Part shown: one piece after another, positions 1 to 10,399 of the stretch | Layout: each line of letters starts with the position of its first letter | Numbering within the stretch: position 1 is the stretch's first letter | NCBI RefSeq assembly: GCF_000237085.1 | Contig: NC_016627.1 | Span: 1,984,118 to 2,048,117 of the forward strand | Source of the DNA: Acetivibrio clariflavus DSM 19732 | GTDB lineage: Bacteria > Bacillota > Clostridia > Acetivibrionales > Acetivibrionaceae | Length of the DNA: 64,000 nt | Direction of reading: 5' to 3' | Notes under the pieces: model-generated | Database searches by the model: none | Seen by the model: the letters and a program-made list of their open reading frames with translations, nothing else | What the model was told of the DNA's origin: nothing | Made by a program: the position numbers and the translations under genes

Positions 1-1211
1 GGACAGGTAAACTTCTCTATAGAATGATTAAAGCTGACAGAATAACGTCGGTAATACTGTTTGGTCCTCCCGGAACCGGAAAAACTTCTTTGGCGCGAAT
101 AATTGCAAATACAACTAAAGCAAATTTTGAAAAACTTAATGCAGTTACAGCCGGAGTAGCGGATATAAAAAAAATAATATCCGATACTCAAAACCCGATT
201 CTTAACCCGAACCAAAAAACTGTTCTTTTTATCGATGAAATACACCGATTCAATAAAGCGCAACAGGACGCATTGCTGCCCTATGTTGAAGACGGTACTA
301 TAATTTTGGTTGGTGCTACAACGGAGAATCCGTATTTTGAGGTTAACAAGGCTCTTATTTCAAGATCTTCCGTATTTATGCTAAAACCCTTAAGCAATGA
401 GGCAATTATTTCTATATTGAAAAATGCCCTTAAGGACAAGGAAAGAGGCCTGGGAAACCATGATATTGAGATAGATGATGAGGCATTGAAATTTATTGCA
501 GACGGTTGTAACGGAGATGCAAGAATAGCTTTAAATGCGTTGGAACTTGCAGTTTTGACTTCACCGATGAACAATGACGGAAAAATATTAATTGACATAA
601 ATACTTTAGAAGAGTGTATGCAAAAGAGGGCTTTGAAATTCGACAAGTCCGGTGAAGGTCACTATGACAATATAAGTGCGTTTATTAAGTCGATGAGGGG
701 AAGTGACCCTGATGCCGCAGTGTTTTATCTGGCCAGGGCTCTTTATGCAGGGGAAGACCCAATGTTTTTAGCCAGAAGGATAATGATATGTGCCTCGGAA
801 GATGTTGGTATGGCAAACCCAACTGCCCTTCAGGTGGCAGTGGCTGCTGCACAGGCAGTACATATGGTGGGAATGCCTGAAGCACGCATAATTCTAGCCC
901 ATGCTGCAATAGCTGTTGCTACAAGTCCAAAATCCAATTCATGCTATGCAGCTATAAATAAAGCACTGAGCGATGTAGAAAGCAAAAATACCGGTGAAGT
1001 TCCAATGCATCTTAGGAATGCTGTAACTTCCGGAATGAGTGACTTAGGTTACGGCAAGGGATATAAATACGTCCATGATTTCCCCGGCAATATTGTCGAT
1101 CAGCAGTATCTTCCGGATGAAATGATGGGAACTATATATTATAATCCCACTTCCAACGGCTTTGAAGCAAAAATAAAAGATTGGCTGGAAAAGAGAAGAA
1201 ACGGAAAATAG
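1..1211 (+). CDS. rarA: Replication-associated recombination protein A (RarA/MgsA AAA+ ATPase), 5' partial
   Basis: AAA+ clamp-loader-like ATPase that acts at stalled replication forks. The frame is open to the window edge. Residues before the first ATG (position 24) read TGKLLYR, which matches the conserved family sequence ahead of the P-loop, so the true start lies upstream. Visible motifs are Walker A GPPGTGKT, Walker B LFIDEIHRF, the sensor-1 segment ATTENP, and the C-terminal family signature GTIYYNP near the end. About 50 N-terminal residues are probably missing. A hairpin terminator follows 40 bases after the stop, so the gene ends its transcription unit. Family assignment is firm. Confidence 0.95.
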   Translation, partial: TGKLLYRMIKADRITSVILFGPPGTGKTSLARIIANTTKANFEKLNAVTAGVADIKKIISDTQNPILNPNQKTVLFIDEIHRFNKAQQDALLPYVEDGTIILVGATTENPYFEVNKALISRSSVFMLKPLSNEAIISILKNALKDKERGLGNHDIEIDDEALKFIADGCNGDARIALNALELAVLTSPMNNDGKILIDINTLEECMQKRALKFDKSGEGHYDNISAFIKSMRGSDPDAAVFYLARALYAGEDPMFLARRIMICASEDVGMANPTALQVAVAAAQAVHMVGMPEARIILAHAAIAVATSPKSNSCYAAINKALSDVESKNTGEVPMHLRNAVTSGMSDLGYGKGYKYVHDFPGNIVDQQYLPDEMMGTIYYNPTSNGFEAKIKDWLEKRRNGK

Positions 1212-1246
1212 AAGAGAAATACCGTTGTAAAATTTAAAACAGGTAT

Positions 1247-1281
1247 AAAAAAAGCTAAGGCATGAGTCCTTAGCTTTTTAC
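1247..1281 (+). terminator. Rho-independent terminator after rarA
   Basis: Perfect 9-bp inverted repeat AAGCTAAGG / CCTTAGCTT (1252-1260 and 1268-1276) with a 7-nt loop, preceded by A-run and followed by T-rich bases. Confidence 0.85.
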
Positions 1282-1391
1282 CGTTATAGCATGATATTAA
1301 TTTACATAAAATTGTTTTGCTTGATAGAAAAAAATGTTATTGTATAAAAATATATTTATAATAAAAAATTTTTAAAAAAAATTATAATTCA

Positions 1392-1679
1392 TTAAACCTC
1401 AATTTTTATTTTGTTGTCATTTGCGAATTTAATAACTTCTCTCTTATATTGGTCAAAGTAATTCCAATCCATAACTTTAGTGAGTATAATAGAAGAATTG
1501 TTTTTCAATACGAATTCTATTTTTTCGGAGGTTTTTTTAGTAAAAAGTTTTCTTTGCGTAAAATACCCCAGTTTAATTTTATCTATGTCGTTATAAGATA
1601 AAATATGGTGCTTGCCTTTATTGTCGATTACAGTCAGCGAAGTCCAGTCTCTGTTACACGATATGAGCCGCGTTTTCAT
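1392..1679 (-). CDS. Hypothetical protein, about 95 aa
   Basis: Small protein of unknown function with no family I recognise. It begins MKTRLISCNRDW and is rich in Lys and Ile, with no membrane segment or signal peptide. An in-frame GTG lies 9 bases upstream (1688). The ATG at 1679 is preferred because it sits about 10 bases after a GGGAAGGGA ribosome-binding stretch. It is transcribed against rarA, with the rarA terminator between them. The alternating hydrophobic pattern suggests a small beta-rich domain (inference). It is kept as a gene because of the ribosome binding site and the lack of any competing frame. Confidence 0.6.
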   Translation of the reverse strand: MKTRLISCNRDWTSLTVIDNKGKHHILSYNDIDKIKLGYFTQRKLFTKKTSEKIEFVLKNNSSIILTKVMDWNYFDQYKREVIKFANDNKIKIEV

Positions 1680-2016
1680 CAAAACCACTTCCCTTCCCGA
1701 ATGAAAACAAATAAAATATTAATTTATTCTATCTCTATAAGATATGCCAAAAGAATTAGTGTCGGGATAAAAAACTGTCTGTTGCTAAATATATTATATC
1801 AAAAATAAAATTGAAAAAAAGTCAAAATTGAAACATTGAAATTAAAAAACTTATTGCACTTTTGGATTAAATTAGTATATCATTAATAATAAATTATTAC
1901 TACAATTATATTATATCATAATAAAAAATAGAAATAAATAGTACTGATGTTAATGAAAGATTAGCATGGGAACATGCATGATTAATTATTAAGCTGATAA
2001 AATGGAGGAATAGGAT
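1680..2016. other. AT-rich intergenic region
   Basis: Divergent spacer between the minus-strand hypothetical gene and the PRTase-like gene. It is very AT-rich and must hold promoters for both, but no clear -35/-10 pair could be fixed by eye and no hairpin or open frame stands out. Confidence 0.5.
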
Positions 2017-2883
2017 ATGAATGTAAGTACCGACAATTTAGTTAAATGGCTTTTTGAAACTGATGCAGTAAGGGTTTGCCCTCAAAACCAACCGTTTTGG
2101 TATACTTCAGGTACAATCGGTCCATTTTACATAAATACACATTTCCTTTACGGGAGTGAAGAAAAAGCAAACGAACTTTTAAAACTTATTGATGTGGAAA
2201 AAGAAAATATTTTCAGCTGTTCTGCAAAAGTTCTCGAGGAGACTTTGAAAAATTATGAATGTGATTCTATTTACAAGTCATTGATTGATCAAATGATAGA
2301 ATTCATAAAACAAAATATTAGTATCGAAGAAGTGAATTATATTTCCGGAGGAGAAAGAAGAGACTGGTTCTTTTCCCTTATCATAGCAAAATTTTTGGAT
2401 AAACCTCATATTACAATATACAAAGATTTGAATTCTGTGATTTTTTACAACGGCAAAGCAGAGGAAGTTGTTGAGCTTGGCGGTAAAAATGTACTGCATG
2501 TGGCAGACCTCATAACGGAGGCTTCCAGTTATGAAAGAGCCTGGATTCCTGCCATTTCAAACAAAGGCGGGAATATTAGGTGGAGTGTGGTGGTAGTTGA
2601 CAGAAAACAGGGCGGAGAGCAGGTTTTAAATAACTTTAACATAAAATCTTTTGCAATGATAGGTGTAGATATACAACTTTTTGAGAAAGCATTGGATATG
2701 GGAATGATTAATGAAAATCAGTTTGAAATGATAAAGGAATATATTAAAAATCCAAAAGAATCAATGGCGAACTTTTTGAAACAAAATCCGCAGTTCCTTG
2801 AACAGGCTTTGAATTCCGATGATAAAACTAAGGAAAGGGCAAGGCTTATGCTGGAAAAGAATATATATGGCATTCAAAGGTAA
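2017..2883 (+). CDS. Orotate phosphoribosyltransferase-like (PRTase-fold) protein
   Basis: A 288-residue protein with a type-I PRTase fold. The N-terminal TSGTIGPFYINTHF segment resembles the substrate loop of orotate PRTases. VLHVADLITEASSYE sits where the PRPP-binding loop is expected, and VVVVDRKQGGEQ matches the VDRxxGG segment found after that loop in OPRTases. The PRPP motif is less acidic than canonical D(D/E)xxxTG, so catalysis is uncertain. About 70 extra residues at the C-terminus are unlike PyrE. The start is ATG with GGAGG 8 bases upstream. It stands alone between terminators, away from other pyr genes, so a role in pyrimidine synthesis is not supported by context. Confidence 0.7.
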   Translation: MNVSTDNLVKWLFETDAVRVCPQNQPFWYTSGTIGPFYINTHFLYGSEEKANELLKLIDVEKENIFSCSAKVLEETLKNYECDSIYKSLIDQMIEFIKQNISIEEVNYISGGERRDWFFSLIIAKFLDKPHITIYKDLNSVIFYNGKAEEVVELGGKNVLHVADLITEASSYERAWIPAISNKGGNIRWSVVVVDRKQGGEQVLNNFNIKSFAMIGVDIQLFEKALDMGMINENQFEMIKEYIKNPKESMANFLKQNPQFLEQALNSDDKTKERARLMLEKNIYGIQR

Positions 2884-2906
2884 ATATAGTTTTTAGCATT
2901 TATGAA

Positions 2907-2943
2907 AAAAGACCTCTGAGAAAATTTCTTGGAGGTCTTTAAG
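2907..2943 (+). terminator. Hairpin terminator
   Basis: Inverted repeat AAAGACCTC (2908-2916) / GAGGTCTTT (2932-2940) about 25 bases after the PRTase-like stop. The T-tract is short (TTT then AAG), so it is an imperfect intrinsic terminator. Confidence 0.65.
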
Positions 2944-3180
2944 CTTAATCTACGAATGAATATACAAATCAGGGGATTTTGCAGTGAAAATTATTTTAAT
3001 ATAAAATTTTTATTTGAGATATTATTTATAAAATGCAATTATTAGTTAAGTTTATAACATGTCAGCAAATTTACAAAATAACAACTGAATATTCTTTATT
3101 TTTTCGCTACATAGAAGTGACAATTTTATGTTATAATATGATGATAATATGTGTTAAAGAGTTTTACGGAGGAATGAACA

Positions 3181-4608
3181 TTGAGTAGAAGAAGTGATAT
3201 AAAGGTTTCACAAGAAGAGATTGCAAGGCAGTATCAGTTTATTGATGAAATTAAGGAATTGAATTATCAAAAGGAAATGAAAACCGGGCGCAAGAAACAT
3301 TACTATATTGAAACCTTCGGATGTCAAATGAATGAGCACGATTCTGAAAAATTAGCCGGAATGCTCAATGAAATGGGATATGCCGAAGGCTCTAATATGG
3401 AGAACAGCGACCTTATTATATATAATACCTGCTGTGTCAGAGAGAATGCTGAACTTAAAGTTTATGGACATTTAGGACCTATGAAGCATTTGAAAAAGGA
3501 TAATCCGGATTTAATCATAGCTGTTTGCGGATGTATGATGCAGCAGCCTGAAGTGGTAGAACATATTAAAAAGGTTTACAGGCATGTGGACCTGATTTTC
3601 GGTACCCACAATTTGTACAAGTTCCCTGAACTCTTATATAATGCCATAAGCTCCGATCAAACGGTTATTGAAATAATGGATTCCATTGGACTGATAGCTG
3701 AAGATGTACCAATACAAAGGAAGGATGGATTTAAGGCATGGGTTACTGTAATGTATGGGTGCAATAACTTCTGCTCCTACTGTATTGTGCCTTATGTAAG
3801 AGGAAGGGAGAGAAGCAGGGAATTTGGAAAAATTGTTGAGGAAGTAAAGATGTTAGGACAACAAGGCGTTAAGGAGATAACACTTCTTGGCCAGAACGTA
3901 AATTCGTACGGCAAGGACCTTGGCGGAGATATTTCCTTTGCCCGATTGCTTACTGAGTTAAATAAAGTTGAAGGAATAGAACGAATAAGGTTTATGACTT
4001 CACACCCGAAAGATTTATCCGATGAATTGATTTATGCAATGAGGGACTTAGACAAGTTATGCGAACATCTGCATCTTCCTTTTCAGGCCGGAAGCACTAA
4101 AATACTTAAGGAAATGAACAGAAAATATACAAAAGAGGATTATCTTAGACTGGTTGAAAAAATTAAACAGAACATTCCGGATATTTCTCTTACCACCGAC
4201 ATTATAGTAGGTTTTCCCGGCGAAACTGAGGAGGATTTTCAGGATACATTGGTTGTTGTTGAAAAAGTCCGTTTTGACCAGGCATATACTTTCCTCTATT
4301 CAAAGAGAACCGGAACTCCGGCGGCAAAGAGTTTAAACCAGATACCTGAAGAAGTTAAAAAAGAAAGGTTCCAGAGATTATTGGAATTGCAGAATAGAAT
4401 CAGTAAGGAAATAAACGACAGCTATTTAAATAAAAAAGTGGAGGTTCTTGTTGAGGGTAAGAGTAAAACCAATGAAAAAAATTATACTGGAAGAACACGC
4501 GGAAACAAGGTAGTAAATTTTCAGGGAGATGACCAATTGATTGGAAAACTTGTAACGGTAAAGATAAATACTGTCAAAACATGGTCTTTGGAGGGAAATA
4601 TAGAATAA
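3181..4608 (+). CDS. miaB: tRNA-2-methylthio-N6-isopentenyladenosine synthase MiaB
   Basis: Radical-SAM methylthiotransferase that adds the 2-methylthio group to i6A37 of tRNA. The N-terminal UPF0004 domain carries the three cluster cysteines in FGCQMN (C48), NTCC (C84) and CGCM (C118). The radical-SAM CxxxCxxC is C194/C198/C201 in [15 protein letters not shown]-like RNA-binding domain ends the 475-residue protein. The start is TTG: GGAGGA lies 7 bases upstream, and the nearby ATG at 3174 is out of frame and hits a stop within five codons. miaA, which makes the i6A substrate, is encoded 5.8 kb downstream, with the mismatch-repair genes between. Confidence 0.96.
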   Translation: MSRRSDIKVSQEEIARQYQFIDEIKELNYQKEMKTGRKKHYYIETFGCQMNEHDSEKLAGMLNEMGYAEGSNMENSDLIIYNTCCVRENAELKVYGHLGPMKHLKKDNPDLIIAVCGCMMQQPEVVEHIKKVYRHVDLIFGTHNLYKFPELLYNAISSDQTVIEIMDSIGLIAEDVPIQRKDGFKAWVTVMYGCNNFCSYCIVPYVRGRERSREFGKIVEEVKMLGQQGVKEITLLGQNVNSYGKDLGGDISFARLLTELNKVEGIERIRFMTSHPKDLSDELIYAMRDLDKLCEHLHLPFQAGSTKILKEMNRKYTKEDYLRLVEKIKQNIPDISLTTDIIVGFPGETEEDFQDTLVVVEKVRFDQAYTFLYSKRTGTPAAKSLNQIPEEVKKERFQRLLELQNRISKEINDSYLNKKVEVLVEGKSKTNEKNYTGRTRGNKVVNFQGDDQLIGKLVTVKINTVKTWSLEGNIE

Positions 4609-4837
4609 TTAAAATCAGTATGTATTAAGTTATAAAAAATCACTTGCAATTATTCAAAATACCGGAAATATTAAAGCAAGAATTAAGATTAATATGGTTA
4701 TTTTCAATGTGCCTGTTTTATGATAAAATAAATAATCATTGAGGATATTATAGATAGACCCATAATTTTACAAAAATTCATTTTTAATTTAAATTGAATG
4801 TTTTGTTTTAGGAGTATCTAGAACTGGAGGAAAAAGT

Positions 4838-5224
4838 ATGGATATTATTTCAAAAGCCAGAGAACTTGGTAACATGATTGGATCCTCGGAAGAGATGATG
4901 AATTTCAGGAAATGGGAAGAGAGTTTGGCAAAGGATCATAAAGCAAGAGCTCTTCTAAAAGAATATCAGGAAATTCAGAGCGAAATGGTGATGGCTGTAC
5001 ACCAGAATTCTGAAAAGGAAAAATTGGATAAAATCAAGCAAAAACTTTTGGAAAAATATGACGAAGTAAATCAATGCGATGTTACCAGGAACTATATTGA
5101 ATCCAAAGAAAAATTGGACATGCTTATAAAAAAAGTAAATGATGTTCTGATATACTCTATAACAGGAGAAGAGCCGTGTTCTGCAGAAGGCTGCAGTTCA
5201 TGCAGCGGAGGATGCGGTAAGTAG
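4838..5224 (+). CDS. YlbF/YmcA-family regulator with Cys-rich tail
   Basis: A 128-residue helical protein of the YlbF/YmcA (Com_YlbF) family. In Bacillus the family members form an Fe-S-containing complex with YaaT that affects RNase Y-dependent mRNA turnover and development. The body (residues 1-105) is heptad-rich and helical. The last 15 residues carry four cysteines (C114, C119, C122, C126; CxxxxCxxCxxxC), suited to binding a metal or Fe-S cluster. It has a strong GGAGGAAA ribosome binding site. It lies between miaB and mutS, where clostridia often keep it. Family placement is good; partner and function are inferred. Confidence 0.85.
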   Translation: MDIISKARELGNMIGSSEEMMNFRKWEESLAKDHKARALLKEYQEIQSEMVMAVHQNSEKEKLDKIKQKLLEKYDEVNQCDVTRNYIESKEKLDMLIKKVNDVLIYSITGEEPCSAEGCSSCSGGCGK

Positions 5225-5340
5225 GGTGATTTCATAGAGAAGATAGTTATCTTATAAAAATGGAATTTGTATTTTTAAACGGAATATTTAGAATATAATA
5301 ATTTTAATTTAGGCAAAGAAATGAATTGAGGTATGATAAA

Positions 5341-7959
5341 ATGGCAACACTGACACCTATGATGCAGCAGTATATGGATATAAAGAAACAGTATGAAGAT
5401 TGTATTCTTTTTTTTAGATTAGGGGATTTTTATGAAATGTTCTTTACTGACGCGGAAATTGCCTCGAAAGAACTTGAAATAACCCTTACAGGTAAAGATT
5501 GCGGTTTGGAAGAAAGGGCACCTATGTGTGGAGTGCCTTTTCATTCTGCCGATTCCTATATATGCAAACTTATTAATAAAGGCTATAAGGTGGCTATCTG
5601 CGAGCAGGTAGAAGATCCTGCAACGGCAAAGGGCATTGTTAAAAGGGATGTTATAAGAATTGTTACGCCGGGTACTGTTACAGACTCGGCTATGTTGGAT
5701 GATAAGAAGAATAATTATCTCATGTCTTTATATAAATATAAAAACTTTTTCGGTATTGCTTTTGTAGATATAACAACCGGTGATTTTACATCTACTTCAA
5801 TAATAATCGGAAATACAATCGGCAAGCTTATGGACGAAATTGCCCGTTTTTCGCCTTCCGAGATTGTGGCTAACGGTGAATTTTTAAAGGATGAAAATTT
5901 GGTTAAGGCTGTTAAAACGAGGTTTAATACATATATTTCCACGATTGAAGATAAATATTTCGAGATTGGCTATGCCATGGATAAATTTAAGTCATATTTC
6001 AGTGACCATGAAATATGTGAGAATGAATTCGATATTTATATAAATGCCTCCGGGGCGCTTTTAGAGTATCTTGAACAGACTCAAAAGGTAAATCTTAATC
6101 ATATTCAGAGTTTTAACAAATACAAAATTGAAGAATATATGATTTTGGATGCGGCAACAAGAAGAAATCTTGAGCTTACCGAGACCATGAGGGAAAAGAA
6201 CAGAAAGGGTTCTTTGCTGTGGGTTTTGGACAGGACAATGACCTCCATGGGAGGAAGAACCCTAAGAAAATGGATAGAACAGCCCCTTATCAATATTTAT
6301 GATATAAGGGACAGACTTAATGCCGTCAGGGAATTTAAGGACAAGTTCATGGTCAGGATGGAGGTAAGGGAACTTTTAAAAAGGGTTTACGATATAGAAA
6401 GGCTTATGGGTAAGATCGTGCTGGGCAGTGCCAATTGCCGGGATCTTATCTCATTGAAGAACTCCTTAGGACAGATACCTTATATAAAATCTCTTTTAAA
6501 AGATCTTAATGAAAGTCTGAACAGGGAATGTGACCGTGACATCGATTCCCTCGATGATGTTTATGAAATTATCGATAGGGCGATATGTGATGACCCTCCT
6601 GTGTCTGTAAAAGAGGGAGGAATTATTAAAGAAGGCTATAATAAAGAAGTTGACGAGCTAAGAAGGGCATCGGTTGACGGAAAGAGCTGGCTTGTTGAAC
6701 TTGAAAATCGAGAACGTGAAAAAACAGGAATAAAGAATTTAAAAGTAGGATTTAATAAAGTATTCGGCTATTATATTGAAGTAACAAAGTCCTATTTTTC
6801 CCTCGTTCCACCCAATTATATAAGAAAGCAGACTTTGGCTAATTGTGAAAGATACATAACTGAAGAGCTTAAGGAAATTGAGGAAAAGGTTTTGGGTGCG
6901 GAGGACAGGCTTGTTGAACTTGAATACCAGCTATTTGTTGAGGTTAGAAGCAAAGTGGCCTCTGAGATAAACAGGATTAAAAGAACAGCAAAAGCTTTGG
7001 CACAAATTGATGTGATATGTTCATTGGCAGAGGTGGCTGACCGCGAATCCTATACCATGCCGGAAGTGAACAATGAAGATGTGATTCATATAATTGACGG
7101 AAGACATCCGGTTGTAGAAAAGGTGATTGACCAGGGTGCCTTTGTACCTAATGATACATATCTCGATATGGCTGAAAATCAAATTGCCATAATAACGGGA
7201 CCAAATATGGCCGGTAAATCCACCTATATGCGCCAGGTTGCTTTAATTGTGCTGATGGCCCAAATAGGAAGTTTTGTACCTGCAAAAAGTGCGGTTATTG
7301 GAATTGCCGACAGGATATTTACCAGGGTAGGGGCTTCTGACGATCTTGCTGCCGGTCAGAGTACGTTTATGGTGGAAATGAGTGAAGTTGCAAATATTTT
7401 AAACAATGCCACTTCAAAAAGTCTTTTGATATTGGATGAAATCGGAAGAGGAACCAGTACCTATGACGGCCTTAGCATAGCCTGGTCTGTTATAGAACAC
7501 ATCAGTGACAAGAAAAAAATAGGTGCAAGAACCCTATTTGCTACTCACTATCATGAACTCACCGAACTTGAAGGTTCTATAGACGGTGTTAAAAATTACT
7601 GTATATCGGTTGAAGAAAAAGGCGAGGATATAATATTTTTACGGAAAATAATCCGAGGCGGTGCCGATAACAGCTATGGCGTACAGGTTGCAAGACTGGC
7701 TGGTGTTCCGGCACCGGTGATAAACAGGGCAAAGGAAATTTTAAAGGAACTTGAAGAATCGGATATAAACAAGAGGGATGCACGGTTTAAAAGAGCTATG
7801 AAGCCTATTGAAGGTCAAATTGATGTGTTTTCCTTCAATGCTCAGCAAAGAAGTTATGATGAAGTTTTAAAAGAGTTAAGAAGTATTGATGTAACTACCC
7901 TTACACCTCTTGATGCTTTGAATATATTGTATAATTTGCAGAAGAAAGTTAATACTTAA
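5341..7959 (+). CDS. mutS: DNA mismatch repair protein MutS
   Basis: Mismatch-recognition ATPase, 872 residues. The mismatch-reading F-x-E motif is F30-Y31-E32 in LGDFYEMF. The C-terminal ABC ATPase shows Walker A GPNMAGKST (about 620-628), Walker B LLILDEIGRGTST (about 700) and a following FATHYHEL. The open frame extends five codons upstream to a TTG at 5326. The ATG at 5341 is preferred because the family starts at this MATLTPMMQQY segment and GAGGT lies upstream at a usable distance. mutL follows after 63 bases, so the two are probably one operon. Confidence 0.97.
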   Translation: MATLTPMMQQYMDIKKQYEDCILFFRLGDFYEMFFTDAEIASKELEITLTGKDCGLEERAPMCGVPFHSADSYICKLINKGYKVAICEQVEDPATAKGIVKRDVIRIVTPGTVTDSAMLDDKKNNYLMSLYKYKNFFGIAFVDITTGDFTSTSIIIGNTIGKLMDEIARFSPSEIVANGEFLKDENLVKAVKTRFNTYISTIEDKYFEIGYAMDKFKSYFSDHEICENEFDIYINASGALLEYLEQTQKVNLNHIQSFNKYKIEEYMILDAATRRNLELTETMREKNRKGSLLWVLDRTMTSMGGRTLRKWIEQPLINIYDIRDRLNAVREFKDKFMVRMEVRELLKRVYDIERLMGKIVLGSANCRDLISLKNSLGQIPYIKSLLKDLNESLNRECDRDIDSLDDVYEIIDRAICDDPPVSVKEGGIIKEGYNKEVDELRRASVDGKSWLVELENREREKTGIKNLKVGFNKVFGYYIEVTKSYFSLVPPNYIRKQTLANCERYITEELKEIEEKVLGAEDRLVELEYQLFVEVRSKVASEINRIKRTAKALAQIDVICSLAEVADRESYTMPEVNNEDVIHIIDGRHPVVEKVIDQGAFVPNDTYLDMAENQIAIITGPNMAGKSTYMRQVALIVLMAQIGSFVPAKSAVIGIADRIFTRVGASDDLAAGQSTFMVEMSEVANILNNATSKSLLILDEIGRGTSTYDGLSIAWSVIEHISDKKKIGARTLFATHYHELTELEGSIDGVKNYCISVEEKGEDIIFLRKIIRGGADNSYGVQVARLAGVPAPVINRAKEILKELEESDINKRDARFKRAMKPIEGQIDVFSFNAQQRSYDEVLKELRSIDVTTLTPLDALNILYNLQKKVNT

Positions 7960-8022
7960 GCATTGAGAAAATTTGTGTCTTTAGTCATTTTTCATTTATA
8001 TTTTGGAATGGACGGTCTGGAT

Positions 8023-10212
8023 ATGGGCAAAATTGTTATACTTGACGAAAACACCGCAAACCAAATAGCAGCAGGAGAAGTAGTAGAAAGGCCGGCGTCG
8101 GTGGTAAAGGAATTGGTAGAAAACTCGATTGATGCCGGCAGTTCAAATATTTCCATTGAAATAAATAACGGCGGAATATCAATGATTAAGGTTGTAGACA
8201 ACGGATCAGGCATTGATGAGGACGATGTGGAAATTGCCTTTGAGAGGCATTCTACAAGCAAGATCAGGAAGGCCGATGACTTAGAGTCCATCTACACCCT
8301 TGGATTTAGAGGAGAAGCCCTTGCCAGTATAGCTTCAGTGTCATTGGTGGAACTTACCACAAGGGTTAAGGAAAAACCTTACGGCAAGTACATAAAGATA
8401 CAGGGCGGATTGGTGAAGGAAGTACGTCAGACAGGTTGTCCTGTTGGGACAACTTTTATTGTGCGGGATCTATTTTACAACACCCCTGCCAGATTTAAGT
8501 TTCTTAAGAAGGATACAACCGAGGCAGGATATGTATCCGATATTGTCAATCGGATTGCGCTGGGAAATCCTCATATTTCAATAAAGCTTGTGAATAACCG
8601 GAATTGCGTTATACATACCCCGGGAAATAATGACCTTTTAAGTACGATTTTTAGCCTCTATGGCAAGGAAACTGCAAAAGAAGTGTTAGAAGTCAGATAC
8701 AAGGACGAAAAAGTTGAAATATTCGGGTATGCAGGTAAGCCTGAAATAGCAAGAACCACCAGGAATTATCAGTCAATTTATATAAATGGGAGATATATAA
8801 GGAATAAGACGATTTTTTCTGCAATTGACGAGGCATATAAAACATATCTTATGAAGAACAAATTTGCCTTTGTTGTGCTGCAAATAAAAATAAATCCCAT
8901 TTTTGTCGATGTAAATGTGCATCCCACAAAGATGGAAGTGCGTTTTTCCGATGAACAGACAATTTTTAGAGCTGTGTATCATGCAATAAATAATGCTCTG
9001 CTTAGTAAGTCCCTTATACGAAATGTTGAAATTTCCGAAAAAACGAAAAACTTATTTAAGTTTGAGCAAAATGTCCAGCCGGCAAAGGATTTTGTTCAGG
9101 AGGGCTTAACGTTAAAATCCGGTTTTACAGACAGTAAACCAATAAAACAGTCTGACCGAAAAGAAGAAAAAATTATTGCAGCAAAGGATAAAGATATAAA
9201 TAATGAAAATAATTTAAATAACGGAAATATTAATGCTAATGTTTCGGTTATAAAGTCCGATAATTATGAAGTAAAGATTGATAACGCAAAAAACAAAAGT
9301 TTTATAGAAATACCGGATACCTCTGAAACTGACAACATAAAAGGAAGTACTGATAAAGAGACAAAGAGAATAGCTGTCGAAGAGAATAATGAAGAGGTGG
9401 ATATATATTTTGGGCAAACAGTAAACCCTCAAAGCAAAACCAAAAATACATATGATACTGACAGTCAGTTAAATGGGCAGTTGGAGAGCTCAGGAGAAGA
9501 TAACACATATAATGAAATTGATACATCTGAAAAGCCGGCCGAAAAAATGGCTACTGACCCGGAGGGTTTGAGTGAAGAAAATGAAAATGTCGGCATTGAA
9601 GCCGACAATAAAGAGGCTGAAGAAAACCAACTTATAGACGCCAGGATTATAGGACAAGTTTTTTCAACCTATATTCTTCTTCAAAGCGGAGATGATTTAT
9701 TGATAATAGACCAACATGCAGCCCATGAGAGGATCAGGTTTGAAGAATTAAAGAGGAAATACAGGGAAAATGAAAGTTTGGCTCAGTTCTTGCTCTCGCC
9801 TGTGGTGATTGAGATAACAAACCAGGAATTAAAACTGATTGATGAAAATAAAGAAAAATTAAACAAACTAGGTTTTTCTTTTGAAAATTTCGGTAAAAAT
9901 TCTATTATACTACGTTCGGTACCGGTTATATTACCGGATAATGCCAGAATAAAAGAATCGTTTTTGGACGTTCTCGATTTTCTTGTAAACGAAAAGCGGA
10001 AAGAGAATGTTTTGGTTGAGGAAGAAGCTCTGTACACATTAGCATGCAAAGCAGCAGTTAAAGCGAATAAGAAGCTTGATGAGCTTGAAATAAAAAAAAT
10101 ATTGGATGACTTGAATAAAATTGAAAATCCATATACATGCCCCCATGGGAGACCTACAATAATTAAAATAACAAAGCATGAATTTGAAAAAATGTTTAAA
10201 AGAATACTGTAG
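8023..10212 (+). CDS. mutL: DNA mismatch repair protein MutL (endonuclease-type)
   Basis: GHKL ATPase and nicking endonuclease that works with MutS. The N-terminal ATPase carries LVENSIDAGS, DNGSGI and GFRGEALASI. The C-terminal domain carries the metal-dependent endonuclease signature DQHAAHERIRFE (from about D563), plus ACKAA and CPHGRP near the end, as in bacteria lacking MutH. Between them lies an unusually long, Asn/Lys/Glu-rich, low-complexity linker (about residues 350-540), which makes the protein 730 residues against about 630 in Bacillus. The ATG at 8023 is chosen by alignment to the family start MGKIxxLDE; the frame is open back to 7963 and the ribosome binding site is weak. Confidence 0.95.
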   Translation: MGKIVILDENTANQIAAGEVVERPASVVKELVENSIDAGSSNISIEINNGGISMIKVVDNGSGIDEDDVEIAFERHSTSKIRKADDLESIYTLGFRGEALASIASVSLVELTTRVKEKPYGKYIKIQGGLVKEVRQTGCPVGTTFIVRDLFYNTPARFKFLKKDTTEAGYVSDIVNRIALGNPHISIKLVNNRNCVIHTPGNNDLLSTIFSLYGKETAKEVLEVRYKDEKVEIFGYAGKPEIARTTRNYQSIYINGRYIRNKTIFSAIDEAYKTYLMKNKFAFVVLQIKINPIFVDVNVHPTKMEVRFSDEQTIFRAVYHAINNALLSKSLIRNVEISEKTKNLFKFEQNVQPAKDFVQEGLTLKSGFTDSKPIKQSDRKEEKIIAAKDKDINNENNLNNGNINANVSVIKSDNYEVKIDNAKNKSFIEIPDTSETDNIKGSTDKETKRIAVEENNEEVDIYFGQTVNPQSKTKNTYDTDSQLNGQLESSGEDNTYNEIDTSEKPAEKMATDPEGLSEENENVGIEADNKEAEENQLIDARIIGQVFSTYILLQSGDDLLIIDQHAAHERIRFEELKRKYRENESLAQFLLSPVVIEITNQELKLIDENKEKLNKLGFSFENFGKNSIILRSVPVILPDNARIKESFLDVLDFLVNEKRKENVLVEEEALYTLACKAAVKANKKLDELEIKKILDDLNKIENPYTCPHGRPTIIKITKHEFEKMFKRIL

Positions 10213-10399
10213 TTTGTTTTAATACTTGTAATTGACGTTATCGGAAATTGATTTGGTTACTTTTTGTGTAATAGAATACTTAATGAATTAGATACAATAA
10301 TGTGTATTACTGTGGCAAGTTTTTTCAATCAAATTTATTATAATAATTAATTTAAAGCTTTTTTCTGAATGTATTTTATTTGGTTTTTGGGAGGATAAA

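Noticed and set aside
1605-1808. Plus-strand 67-codon frame opposite the hypothetical gene at 1392-1679
   Set aside because: It overlaps a better-supported minus-strand gene, has no ribosome binding site and low-complexity content.
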